Source of the DNA: Camellia lanceoleosa
Taxonomy: Eukaryota > Streptophyta > Magnoliopsida > Ericales > Theaceae
Direction: 5' to 3'
DNA length: 64,000 nucleotides
NCBI GenBank assembly: GCA_025200525.1
Contig: CM045758.1
Span: 164,760,261-164,824,260, forward strand
Under the pieces are notes generated by a model that saw only the letters and a list, made by a program, of their open reading frames with translations, was not told where the DNA came from and ran no database searches. The translations under genes were made by a program, and so were the position numbers. Position 1 is the first letter of the stretch. Each line of letters starts with the position of its first letter. This document shows positions 11,201 through 22,815 of this stretch, piece after piece.

Positions 11201-11427
11201 TCTATGAAAGAAACAAAAATTCTTTAACACGTACTCATTCATCATTGCTTGTATTAAAACATAAGATTAGTACAAAATAACCATACATGGCAACTAGGAT
11301 AGACATATCAACATTGATTGAGTACACAGCTTAGCACAAAAACACCTGATTTAAAAGCCACCTACAATCATTTGAAAAGTAATGCAATTGACAGAACAAT
11401 ACAAATTGTGAGCAAACCCACAACAAG

Positions 11428-11736
11428 CTACTTCATGAATGTTAAGGATTGCTCAAGCATTTGGTTCTTGACTTTTAGTCTTACAGTCTCGATGTTTTGA
11501 TTTTGATAAAGATTTGTCTCGTTCCTTTGCCTCTCTACTATCCTCACAGATTTTGGGGTACACCACCTCCAAAATTGATAATTTTTCTTCTCACAAATGA
11601 CATACAGTCTTCCTTTTGATGGCTTGTCAGATTCGGTAACCCTTATGGAAGCTCTTACACCACACTCACATTTTAAAGCCTCATACCTCAAGTCCAAGGT
11701 CTTAGCACCGGAAGAATAGTTACTAAAGGATGACAT
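11428..11736 (-). CDS. Small GRF-type zinc-finger ORF (102 aa)
   Basis: An open frame with its own ATG. Residues 22-58 fit a GRF zinc finger: Cys23-x-Cys25-Gly, then Lys-Gly-Arg-Leu-Tyr at 41-45, Cys48, and the aromatic end F55-W56-R-W58. The usual fourth ligand, just before the aromatic end, is Tyr53, so zinc binding may be lost. GRF fingers bind single-stranded DNA or RNA in larger proteins; small plant GRF ORFs are often of unknown role. The C-terminal part is rich in Gln, Asn and Lys and may form a short helix. It is on the same strand and 230 bp upstream of the Myb/SANT relic, so they may have been one transposon's cargo. Host gene or relic cannot be told. Confidence 0.55.
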   Translation of the reverse strand: MSSFSNYSSGAKTLDLRYEALKCECGVRASIRVTESDKPSKGRLYVICEKKNYQFWRWCTPKSVRIVERQRNETNLYQNQNIETVRLKVKNQMLEQSLTFMK

Positions 11737-12549
11737 GCCGCTGCATTAATTAGGAAGTATTGAATTCAAATCCTCTAAAATTGATTGGGAAGTTAAAGAT
11801 GTTATACATGACCATTGTCTTTAATTCTTAACACTATTGTGCACTTTGGTCCTAAATTCCCATCAAGACAATTAAACAAACAAAATAACTAGCATATAGT
11901 GGAGAGCATGTTTGGTGATAGGGAAATCAAAGTCCCAAATAGTATAAAGAATTGGCTTGTTTCTCTCAATTTAATAAATTAGCTTCCTACTTTGTTGTTT
12001 TACAATTACAAAGAATGAAATAAACAAACATGTGCCTTCAGTCAATATGATTAAAGAAGCCCTTGAGTTATGCAGTAGGCTGTAATGAGTTGTTGTAAAG
12101 TGCAAGTTTTACAGGATGAATTGCAGCTCTGATTTGTGATTTTGGATATAATGTTTATGTACTACTAGCTTTCTAACAGATTTTTCTGTAGAGTGTTAAG
12201 TTGGTCTAACTGTAGGAAAGAGAGTTAAGTGATGAAATGTCTATACAGGTTTGATGAGTGAGAGATGAAAGCCTAGAGAGTTGAGAGATGGGAGGCTCAT
12301 ATTGTTTTTCTAACTATTTGTTATTGCAGATTCTAAGCTAGTCCTTAGAAAAGGGATATTCTTCTTGAGGGTTGAGTGATGTAGTCCTATATTTTCAGAG
12401 AGGTGTGGTCACTTGCTATACCAACTTCAATGAAATAATTATCTGTCACACTAGGTATTTGTTTATACCAACCATTTGCTATACATATGGGATTCCTAGC
12501 CAAAAAAATGTAGTGGTCATTCTTTTAAATAGTGGAGACTCTAATCAAA
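11737..12549. other. AT-rich non-coding DNA
   Basis: Nothing coding recognised. A 24-bp stretch near 12418 ('ataccaacttcaatgaaat') recurs near 13517, beyond the tandem duplication. Confidence 0.6.
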
Positions 12550-13158
12550 GCACAAAGTCATATTAAAAGGCCAAAGTAGAAATGAATATAGACAAAAACT
12601 GAATTAGTGACTAAGAAAAAGGGTATTAACAAGACATACCAAATCAAACAAGATGGAAGCCCAAAAAGAAACCACAAAATGTCACAAAGATGGTCCACTT
12701 TTTTGCATAAATTATTAAAACTTCACCACTTATATATTTATTTCAGTTTAGCCTAGTGGAAAGTGGTAACAATAGTTACAAACTTTTTTCTCATCAAAAA
12801 AATCCTGACACTCAACAGTGTATGTGCTTGTGTGCTAGGAAGCTTACTTGAGCAATGCAAAAGCACAAAGTCATATTAAAAGGTCAAAGTAGAAATAAAG
12901 ATAGACAAAAACTGAATCAGTGGCTAAGGAAAAGGGTATTAACAAGGCATACCAAATCAAACAAGATGGAAGCCCAAAAAGGAACCACAAAATGTCACAA
13001 AGATGGTCCACTTTTTTGCATAAACTTATATATTTATTTCAGTTTGGCCTAGTGGAAAGTGGTAACAATAGTTACAAACTTTTTCCTTATCAAAAAAATC
13101 CTGACACTCAACAGTGTATGTGTTTGTGTGCTAGGAAGTTTACTTGAGCAATGCAAAA
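12550..13158. repeat. Tandem duplication, unit about 313 bp
   Basis: Copy 1 begins GCACAAAGTCATATTAAAAG at 12550, copy 2 at 12863; both end near GAGCAATGCAAAA. Copy 2 lacks about 18 bp present in copy 1 (12711-12728). Divergence is a few percent by eye. No gene seen in it; two short overlapping plus-strand ORFs here are likely chance. Confidence 0.95.
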
Positions 13159-13684
13159 ATGAATTGAAACCAAACTTTGAATCCTTCCTAAACCACTATA
13201 CTATAAATGACCGTATCAATATCAAAAAGTGAAAAACCAAACTGATCTCTTTATATTTTTGTCTTGTTTATTTATCTTCTATTTGTGACCATGAATTGAT
13301 TAAGGAAAATTCTCTATTAGTAATTGCCACTATTTGAACTCATCAAACTAAGGGTAACAAATATCATGTATTTCACAAAAGTTTTTGTCAAGCAAGCACA
13401 TAAACTATACAAGAAAAATTTTCTGCCATGGATGTGAGGTCGGCACTACACCAGGGAAAACATTTAAACTGTCATTTCCTTCTAGCTTTAATAGTTACTA
13501 GAGAATGACATTTGTTTATACCAACTTCAATGAAATAATTATTAGACTAACAAATCAGTCAAATACCTATTATGAATTTCCATTTTCTCCAAAAACCCAA
13601 TCTTCATTAGAATCAGAGGATCACTGCAAGATGTGTTTAAGAAAATCTACTGCATTATCAATTCAATTCAATTCAATTCATTTA
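13159..13684. other. AT-rich non-coding DNA with (ATTCA)n
   Basis: No coding signal. A short ATTCA pentanucleotide run lies at 13658-13680, immediately before the LTR. Confidence 0.7.
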
Positions 13685-16186
13685 TGTCACGACCCAAACC
13701 CGCCCTTATAGGTTTAGCGTCGTAACTGGCCAGTAATCCTTGGATTATCGAAGGCCTTTTAACAATTAGACTTGTAATTAGGGGCTGCGGAAGTAAACAA
13801 ATAAAAGAAAAATATACATAATCCATCGAGCTGTGCAGACATACATGGGACTGATAATCTTAACTTTTATAAACATATGAATGACGTCATAAATACAATA
13901 TTTACACGTCACCTCATGTACATATAAAAGGAAAACTTGTTCACAGAGCAAAAGGAACAATCTTATACATTCATATTAATACAGCCACAAGACATGACTT
14001 GATCTGGAACCTCCTCGTGAGGAGCCAAAGATGGCTGACAAACACAAAAATGCTTCAGGCATCATCTTAAGCCTGATCACGAGCCTGCTCACCTACATAC
14101 ATAATAAATAACTAGTGAGCAGTGGCCCAGTGAATAATAATAAAGTAAAAGGGTAAATGAATGATGCCCCATAACTGTGTCTGAAACCAAAGTTCACATT
14201 TGTATTCTCATTCTGAACATGTATACAGAGATCAGAGATTCATGCTAATCTTACATGGTGCATCTGCTAGCACTGACAGAACACATACAGAGAATCTTAA
14301 ATCGTACTTGTTAGTTCTATAGAAAAACCTCTGGCCGGGTAAGGATAACTTGTCAGTTCTATAAAGAAACCTCCGGACTGGGAACTTGTAAACTTATCAG
14401 TTCCACCTAGGAACCTCCAGCCGAGTACAGATAGCTTATCAGTTCCATAAGGAACCTCTGATACCGGGAACTTGTAACATACTTGAATCATAGCATAATG
14501 TCATAAATGCTTGTTATTGTTGGACAATCATTCATAGTATAAAACATGACATTCCATTCAACAGATCTTATTTCATATACCGAAAATAATTTAACTTGAA
14601 TATAGCTTTACTAAGTTATTACTCACAGATAACAGATGCTACAAGTAGACAATTCAACTTCTTTATGGCGCGTGACCTACACAGTTACAGAATGAACGTA
14701 TATTGAATTACACACCCAGAAATGATAACTTAGTCCCTTCTTGTTTTGGTGTGTTTCTACTTCATTAACCTCATTATGGTGTCTTAATCATGGCTTAGGA
14801 ATGCTTAGGATGGAATGAGAATGCAGAAATGCACCAAAAAACATTTTTCAAAACTTACTGAAAACAGGGTCCACGCTCGAGCGTGGCTTTCCTCGCTCGA
14901 GCGGGCATGCAGAATGTGAGGGTCCGTTTGAGCGTAACTCCCTTCACTCGAGCGGTCTGTAAATTTTGAAAAAAGTACTAGTTGCTTGTTTTTCACGCTC
15001 AACGAACGCTCGGTCCCCGCTCGAGCATGAGACTCAAACCTTCGCTCTAGCGTGACTTTTGTCGCCCAAGCATGCTGAAAAACACAAGAACTTCTGAGGG
15101 TTTGCATTTTACGCTCGAGCGGAAGTGCACGCACTCAAAGTGGTCGCTCAAGCGTGGATTCCAGCGCTCGAGCGTAGATACAAATTCTAGAATTTTCAAA
15201 TTTGATCTCCAGGTTCAAAACCTAATCTTTAAGCACCAAAACTTGATTTTTCTGGGCCAAAACTTAAGAAAATACATGGAAACTCTCAAAACAACATGAA
15301 TTAAAGATCATTACAAGAAATCATGGCCCAATGGCTTGCTAATTAAGCAAAATTCAACTTGAAGTGTAGGAACATGCTATAAATACGACATGCATGCATA
15401 ATTTGAGTTCATAGCTTTCCAAAACATGACCAAATGAAATATTCAACTCAAAAACATGGTGAATTCTTAGATTACAACCAAAATATGAACATGCATGTGA
15501 GATTTCTCATAAAAAGAATTTCAAAACTTCATGATATGGACATGCATGTATGGAATGACTTACAATTCCCAAGTTCTAACTCAATTCTTGCATAAATCAA
15601 CATAATTCTCTTGAGTTCATGCATTATAGTCTAGATTTCAAGGTTTAAGGATAAAATTCTTACCTAGAGGCTTGAGTTCACAAGTGTTGAAGTTGTAACT
15701 CTTAAATTCTCCTCAATTCCTCTAATTCTTACTAACATGGCTTCAAATTGACTCCAATCTCTCCCCCTTCTCTCACTCTCACGGTTGTGTGTGTATAGGC
15801 TCAAGAGTGTATTGAATGAAGGGAAGAAAGATTAGTAGAGGCAATAGGTGCCTTATATAGGCTTCATTAATATTGGTTTATTAAAACTAATCAAATGGGT
15901 ATTAAATTAATCCAATTTAATCATTCTGAATCGAATTTCAATTGAGCCTACCATAATGTTCTAAAAATTCCAAATAGCACATATATCAAGCCAACTTCGT
16001 GATTGGATGCCGATAAGGTCTTCAATTTATAGAACAAAACAGAAATTCAAATAGATGTCTCTACAATGAACAGATAAAATCACAAATTATGCAACACATA
16101 TGCAATTAATTCAAAATTTGGTCTTAATAACTTATTAGGCATATTAAATCATGGATTAACGTTAATCGTAGGTTGGGGTTGTTACA
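13685..16186 (-). mobile_element. Solo-LTR-like element, 2.5 kb
   Basis: Begins TGTCACGACCCAAACC and ends GGTTGGGGTTGTTACA, so the ends are imperfect inverted repeats obeying TG...CA. Reading on minus, it starts TGTAACAACCCCAACC and has a TATA-like CTATATAAGG at 15851-15860, 326 bp in, then AG-rich sequence, which supports minus orientation. No gag-pol ORF lies inside, so it is best read as a solo LTR of a Ty3/gypsy family with long LTRs. The flanks (ATTTA left, ATTCC right) share only ATT, so no clear 5-bp target duplication is left; this fits an old or recombined solo LTR. A non-coding LARD-like element is the alternative. Confidence 0.65.
14873..15174. repeat. Pairs of CGCTCGAGCG palindromes 20 bp apart
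   Basis: Perfect or degenerate CGCTCGAGCG units start at 14874/14894, 14925/14945, 15043/15063, 15112/15132 and 15145/15165: five pairs, each exactly 20 bp apart. A looser sixth set is at 14996/15007/15018. The cluster is GC-rich in otherwise AT-rich DNA. Confidence 0.9.
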
Positions 16187-17180
16187 ATTCCCTTCTATTC
16201 TAATACAAAAACTAGCAGAAAACTAAATACTAATTCAAGATTTTGTCAACATTTAAACTGATTAGGCCAATCTTTAAATATATATATATTTATTTATTTA
16301 TATAAATTTTAAAAAAAACAAAATAAAACAAAAAACTGAACCAAAAGTGATTTTGATTTTAACACTACAGCAAACAATTGAACAAGAATTGAGCAGAAAT
16401 TGAGCAAAAATTTAACAAGAACACTGAAAGTTGAGCAGAAGAATCTTACCTGAATACTTAAGTATCGAACTCGTCCAACGGTTGCAAATGGTGACTGCGA
16501 AAAAAAAATAAACAAAAAAGATGATGAAATTGGAGAAGACGAAGAAAGCAAAGAGAGGAATATAAAGTGTGATCTAGTCTATGTTTTTGTAAGCCCTAAC
16601 TTGATGTGTGTATATATATATATATATATCACAAACAAAAAGGCATGAACTCTTACTTTTTTGGTGCAGATCAACGGAAACAGAGAGGAAATGAGTTCAA
16701 TCGGCTAATCTTGGAGATGTAGAGGAGTTCGATCGGCTATTGTGGAGGATCGTCTTTTGTCGGCAAGAGAAAAAATGAGAAGAGAAGTGTAAGAAGAGGA
16801 GCGGGCTAGGGCAACAAGAGGGTTTATATGGTGGTATTGTTGAAGTTTTGAAAGGGCATTTTAGTCATTTCATCACCCATGAATCAACTGTGCGCTTAAG
16901 CTATAATTCATAAGCATGCCCCGAGGTGCTTATGAATTTGAGCTGAAAATAGCTTTTTTAAAGCTATAATCTGATGATTTAAGTTGTACCAAACACAACA
17001 TTATAGCTTAAATTAAGTCAAAAATTGAAATAAGCAGCTTTTAAGTTCTACCAAACAGGCACTATAATAATCAATAGGGTTTTTACATGTTTTATTTATT
17101 TATTTATTTATTTTTGGTGCCCATAAATAGACTTATATGGCTATAGTGTGATCTATCAAACTCAAATCAAAGATAAATTA
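16187..17180. other. Non-coding DNA, possible MITE end
   Basis: No gene seen. (AT)n at 16609-16629. A segment near 16890-17060 has local inverted repeats around 'agctataattcataagc' and ends CCAAACAGGCAC, which resembles a hAT or Harbinger terminus, but no matching left end was found. Confidence 0.4.
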
Positions 17181-17526
17181 GGGTGTTTTGGAAAGATAGA
17201 AAAAAGTTGGCTTTTAACTTTTTACAAAACTTTTTGGCTTTTTTGGAAAGTGATTTGAGAAGTTGATAAAAAGCTACTTTTGGCTTTTTTGGTTAATATT
17301 TATTTATGATATCACATCATAATAAAATAACCAAACTACCCCACTCAATTTAGAAAATTTACATTTTCACCCATGTATAACCCTAAATAATATAAAGGAT
17401 ATAATTGTAATTTTATATGTAGCTTTTTTTCAGCTTGCCTAATGACTATTTGCTAAAAAACCTAATGTAGTTTTTTTTAAACCAAGCTGCAAACGCAACT
17501 TTTTACCATGTTGCCAAATGGACACA
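17181..17526. mobile_element. Possible hAT-like MITE
   Basis: Left end GGGTGTTTTGGAAAG followed by AAAAAAGTTGGC; right end, read on the other strand, GTGTCCATTTGGCAAC followed by AAAAAGTTGCG. The ends are imperfect inverted repeats. No clear target duplication. No coding sequence. Confidence 0.35.
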
Positions 17527-17967
17527 TTATTGTCTTTTTTCTCATTTGTCTTATTTTAGGAATAGATTTAACTTAGATTTATTTTTTGTACTTCTTTTTC
17601 GAAACATATTAATGTTTATTTTGATTGTTCAGTCAATTATCTTCTTTACCTTCTTATCTTCTTTTATTTATTTCTTTTCTTTATACTTGATAATTTTGAA
17701 GTCTTTTTTGTCGAAATAAAAGAATCTTCAACACAATCGTAGCTTGAATTTAATTTGTAAATATTTTTCAATCTCTACTGACATACTTACATTTATGATA
17801 TTTTCTTTTAAAGGAAAAATAAATCAAATAATAACTAACAAATTATTATTAAAAAAGAATTAAGTATTAAATAAATTAAAATTTTAAGAAAATCTATTAA
17901 AATTATAAAAACATATAAAATTATAAAATCAGCAAGTAAGTAAGCTCAAGTTGTGTTGTATTATATA

Positions 17968-17986
17968 ATGTTTAAAAAAAAAAAAA

Positions 17987-18019
<33 letters not shown>

Positions 18020-18064
18020 AAAAGAAAATAATAATAAAATATAAAAATAATAAAAAAAAAAAAT

Positions 18065-18124
<60 letters not shown>

Positions 18125-18165
18125 ATAATTTTTTCCCTTTCCCCCCCTTCCCCCCCCCAAATAAT

Positions 18166-18220
<55 letters not shown>

Positions 18221-18310
18221 AAAATTTTTTTTTAATTATATATTTTTATTTTTTTTTTTTCTTTTTTAAATCATATCACTTCTTTATTTTTTTATAAAAA
18301 AATTAAAAAA
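17968..18310. repeat. Homopolymer tract, possible assembly artefact
   Basis: Long runs of A, T and a run of C follow each other with almost no other sequence. The apparent 76-codon frame (Phe, Lys, Pro runs) is low complexity only. The rest of 17527-17967 is plain AT-rich DNA. Confidence 0.9.
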
Positions 18311-19056
18311 TACATTTATTTAAATGGTCCCAAATAATAAACACAACTAAACTTTTGTGGCGAAGATTCATCAGTCTCGCAGACTGAAGACCTCAAAAGT
18401 CCCGCACCAAAAAAAAACAAAAAAGTCAAAAGTAGCGTTATTGACTGGAATGGCTGCTTTCCAACGACAGAGCCAATGAGCCATCCTCTCACACTCACTT
18501 CATTATTATTATTTTTTATTTTTTTGCAATACATCTTCGGAAAAAATATGATTTTTTTTTTTTAACCTTTTAAAATTTATAAATATTCCATTTATCATAA
18601 CTTTTCCGCAATTGACTTAATTAAAAAAATAAAAATAAAAAAACCTAAACCCTTTGATATTAAAACAAAATTATTATATTACTTTCATTTTCATTCACCA
18701 GCATCAAATTCATCTCTTTATAACATTACAATATTCTTCGACTTTTCTTGGTGATACATTAAATATTTATAGACAATAATAACGGTAATATTTTTATTGA
18801 GTGAGAGAGTAATGCAATGATTGTGTAAAGTGATAATTACTAATTGAAAAAAAATAAAAAATAAAAAAATATTTAATTTGACTGTTCAGTCTATCAAAAC
18901 CAAACAAATTCTACTAGAAAAAGATTGATAAAATCCTTATTATGGTGTTTGGGATTAATTAATACTAAAAATTTAGAATTTATTCAGAAAATCATCAAGA
19001 AATATAAATATGTGGCTCAACTTTATTTAAGTTATGGCCCACAGTATGCACTAGTG
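18311..19056. other. AT-rich non-coding DNA
   Basis: Nothing recognised. A short minus-strand frame (18534-18316) has no family features. Confidence 0.6.
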
Positions 19057-19628
19057 TAATCCTAACCACAAGTTTGTATTCTAGGCAATAGTCAGTTCCA
19101 AATTTCTGGATTACGTATGTTTTTTTGTTGGATATGTTTGAGAAGTGATTTGTGGGGAATGAAGAAAAAGGCAGGAAAGAAAAAGGTAAATTAAATAGTT
19201 TAATCCGAAGGCAGTGGCTTGCCTCCAGTCTAGATCTGGACTGGAAGGTCCAGTCCGGTCTATTAGGCTTATTTTTTGGTTCTTTTTCGATAATCTAAAC
19301 CGTTCATATTTTAGGGTTTGTTGAGTACATTATCCCTGTAAAAAATCACGTCGATCGGATAACAAATACTATGTATTCGGATCACTTTTTTATGAACCGT
19401 TAATTTCTAACCGTCCATTTTTTTCCAAGCAAAAGTAATCCGAATACATAGTATCTGTTATCTGATCGACGTGATTTTTTACAGGGATAATATACTCAAC
19501 GAATCTTAAAATATGAACGGTTTGGATTATTGAAAAGGGACCAAAAAATAGACACAATGGGCCGGACTGGACTGGACTGTCCCAGTCTTGGTCTGGGACA
19601 GTCCAGACCCTAATCCTAACCACAAGTT
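19057..19628. mobile_element. Foldback element with 18-bp flanking repeat
   Basis: Two arms (about 19230-19400 and 19435-19600) are inverted copies: 'aaaaaatcacgtcgatcgg' on the left matches 'gatcgacgtgattttttac' on the right. Ends are rich in CCAGTC/GGACTG. TAATCCTAACCACAAGTT occurs exactly at 19057-19074 and 19611-19628. No coding sequence. It belongs to the same foldback family as the cores at 26240-26545 and 42730-43045. Confidence 0.75.
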
Positions 19629-21286
19629 AATTTTTTGTTTTTTAATTTTTCTTTTTCTTTACAAATTCAAATCTTTTAATTCAAACACGACATAAGAAGA
19701 CAATGGTTCAAATATTTTTAATAACATCTGAGTCTAATTCTTCATGTTTTTAATTAGAAACTCTAATTTTCCTTCCATTTTAAGAATTTTTTTAATTAAT
19801 TATATATTTTTATTGTGATTGTAATTTATGGAGTTTTATGGTAGTATGATTCATCATTTAAATAATAAAAAAATCCTTTTCCAACTATTTTATAAAAAAA
19901 AAATAAAAAATAAATAAATTAGTAGGTTCGAGTGGTAAATAGAAGTCATAGGGGCGGGACTAGTCATGCATTTTTTTTTAGGCACAAATGTATGAGTATA
20001 AACAACTTAAATAATGTTAGGGATTCTAAAAATTCTATTAACTATTTTATATGGGTGTAGATCCCACACAATACGAGTCTCATGTACATCCTACACTCAT
20101 ATGAGATATATTTGATAAAATTTTTAGAGTCTTTAATATTTTTGAACCAACATTGCATATTTTACTCTTTTATCATGACTACCTACACAAAACTGCCACT
20201 TTAAGGTAGTGTTTGTTTTCAATTTATACTTTGTTTCTATTTTTCAAGAATTATTAAAAAAAAAAATTGTTTAAAGAATGTTAAAATATATGTTTTGTAA
20301 TATATATATATATATATATATATTTAAATATGACACATTTTCATTCGAAAATAATAAATTTAACAATCTAAAACAATTTCGAAAGTTTTTTTTTTTTTTT
20401 TTCCAATATGTTTTCAAAATGTAAAAAAAAAAAAATGAAATGATTAAAAAGTTTATAGAAATGCATTGTTACATGAATAATTTGAAGGGAAAAAAGAAAA
20501 AACCCCATAATTTATTACATGTCTAATTGTTACAAGAAATTATTTTAGAAGTACCTTAAACTCTAATAGTTTAATCTAAACTAATCTACTCCTATTGTAG
20601 TATATCTTAGAGCATGTGTATCACGTTCTCATTCTCATTGCACGTATAGAAATGATTTACATTCTAAGTACCATCGATTTTAGTGAATTGTGTTCGAAAG
20701 CTATTTTCAAATTAATTTTCTAGAAACATTTTAAGAAATATTAAAAAGTTGTTATTAAAATTTTGGAAAAGAATTTGTTTTTGCACTAAAATTACTGTTT
20801 TCAAACTTTTCACTATTCTTAATTTAAAAACAAAAACAAAAACGAATAAAATAAAAACACAACCAATCAAGTCTTGTTAAAGAGTTAAGAATCTACTCAA
20901 CAAAGCTAGTTAATTTATTAATTTCTTTTTTATGATACAACGACCCAACAGGACATTTCCTGACTAAAATTTTTTTTAAAAAAAAAAAAACTAAAAAAAG
21001 TTGTTTATTTCTTTGAAGATCACCCAATAAATTGAAACTATCTAAAAGAAGAGGAGCATTAGTCTCCTGTGTACAGTTGACAAATAAAGAGATGTGGAGT
21101 TGTCATCACTCATTCATTGAAGTTCATTGAAGCATTAATGTTCAAGAAATTAACAAGCAGTCAATCATCTCCCCGATGTTTGGTAGATTTTAAGGAATTC
21201 AAACAGTGCATTGTCTGCAAACCATTCTCAATACTTGCAAAAAAACAATCATGCAAATGCTATAAACACTAGACTTGCAACAAAAT
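19629..21286. other. AT-rich non-coding DNA
   Basis: Homopolymer runs and an (AT)n at 20300-20325. No gene or clear element. Confidence 0.6.
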
Positions 21287-21930
21287 TATGGGTGAATTAT
21301 ATTAGTAGTCCTTATAGTTTGGAGGTTGTGTTATTTTAGTTCCTGACTTTTTAATTGTGACGCATTTGATCTTAAATTTTAAACCTTATTCCAAATAAGA
21401 ACATTTGAAGATATCATTAGATTTTCTAAGGGTAAAATCATTAATTTGATAAAATATAAACTAATTTGACATAAATAAATGTCAAACAAATATTTTTGAA
21501 TTTTTAAAAATTATTTCTACCCACTAAAAATAAAATTATGTAAAATTGATAAATCTTTTAGACATTTTTTTTTTTTTACTAAATTAATTTTTATTATGTA
21601 TTTGGATGATGATCATGTAAAATTAATTTTTAAAAATTAATCATGTAATTTTTATTAATTTTATCAATTTTACATAATTTTATCATTGGTAGATAAAAAT
21701 AATTTTTAAAAAATTAAAAATATTTTTTTGACATTTATTTTTGTCAAATTAGTTTATATTTTATTAAATTGACGATTTTACTTTTGAAATTAAACAATGG
21801 TATCTTCAATTGTACTTATTTGAAACAAGATTCAAAATTCAAGGTCAAATATGTTATAATTGAAAAGTCAATAATCAAAGTGACATGAGTCTCAAACTAT
21901 AAAGACTGTTAGTGTAATTTGTCTCAAAAT
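21287..21930. mobile_element. Foldback MITE, about 640 bp
   Basis: Left arm begins 'attatattagtagtccttatagtttg'-like sequence; the right arm ends with its inverted copy ('caaactataaagactg ... gtgtaatttgtc'). The arms match over most of their length, through 'gataaaatataaactaatttgaca' and its complement. No ORF. A related element lies at 26833-27215. Confidence 0.75.
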
Positions 21931-22384
21931 TATTCTCTTGTACAAAGTTTTAATGTCCGCAATTGAGGTATATGCGTGCAGCATATGTTCTTGATCCAGT
22001 TTTAGATTTTTGTTGGGTTAACTATGAACTATGGTTATGTTTGTTCGAACGGTTTAGAGACGAGATTGAACTAAAGAACATGTAGAGTTCATTGAATTTT
22101 GTGATGTATGATTTGTCATTCGGCTCGTAGGTGGTAGATGTTTATGGTGGAGTGGACGTCTAATCTCATGAAAAATTAGATTTGTTCAGCCTAATAGCTT
22201 ATAGGGGTTCGTCATAGGACCCATATAAATGATCCAACACGTTTAAAATTTAAATTTGTATTTATAAATCATCTATAAAATAAATAAATAAATAATAAGT
22301 CAATTAAAATTGAATTAATTTGATAAATATACACATGATTTAATCATATTTATTTGAAAAAAAATAAATGATACATTCTTGAAA
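21931..22384. other. Non-coding DNA
   Basis: Nothing recognised on either strand. Confidence 0.5.
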
Positions 22385-22815
22385 TCATATTTGTTGGATT
22401 ATCACCATGCACTGTGGGGAGGACTTGCAGACCCTACCTTATCTCTAAGCTTGGCCCCTTCCATCTTCTCGCCTTTTTTCTTTTCCGAGGAAGGGGAAAC
22501 CCGTACAACAACACCACACGGTAGTAGTAACCGGACACAAATATGTTGACACACCAGGAGAGGCGCTGCGGGCAGCATCTGGCCCGGTCGTGTCTGTCTC
22601 TGCTCAAACTCCGGCGGGTTTTGGGTTGGGGGTTATGTACAGTCTATCTATCCTCGATCGGAGAGGGGACACTTACCTCTTTATAAAGCCCCCCTCATCC
22701 TCATCTTTTCTTTTTTTCCCTTGGAACAGGAACAAAAAGGGGGGGACACCACACCCACAAGTAAAAAAAAGCGACAATAATATACACACACCGCGAGAAG
22801 GGAAACACGTCAATA
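22385..22815. other. GC-rich island of unknown origin
   Basis: Composition shifts abruptly to about half G+C between AT-rich flanks. It has runs of C and G and no long frame with family features. A 78-codon plus-strand frame (22590-22826) is not convincing. Could be a promoter relic, foreign insert or low-quality assembly. Confidence 0.5.

Noticed and set aside
12855..13147. Two overlapping 65-75-codon ORFs in the tandem duplication
   Set aside because: No family features, and copy 1 of the duplication does not keep the frame.
13680..16191. A 5-bp target duplication for the solo LTR
   Set aside because: ATTTA and ATTCC share only three bases.
18067..18297. 76-codon ORF rich in Phe and Lys
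   Set aside because: Made only of homopolymer runs, probably an assembly artefact.
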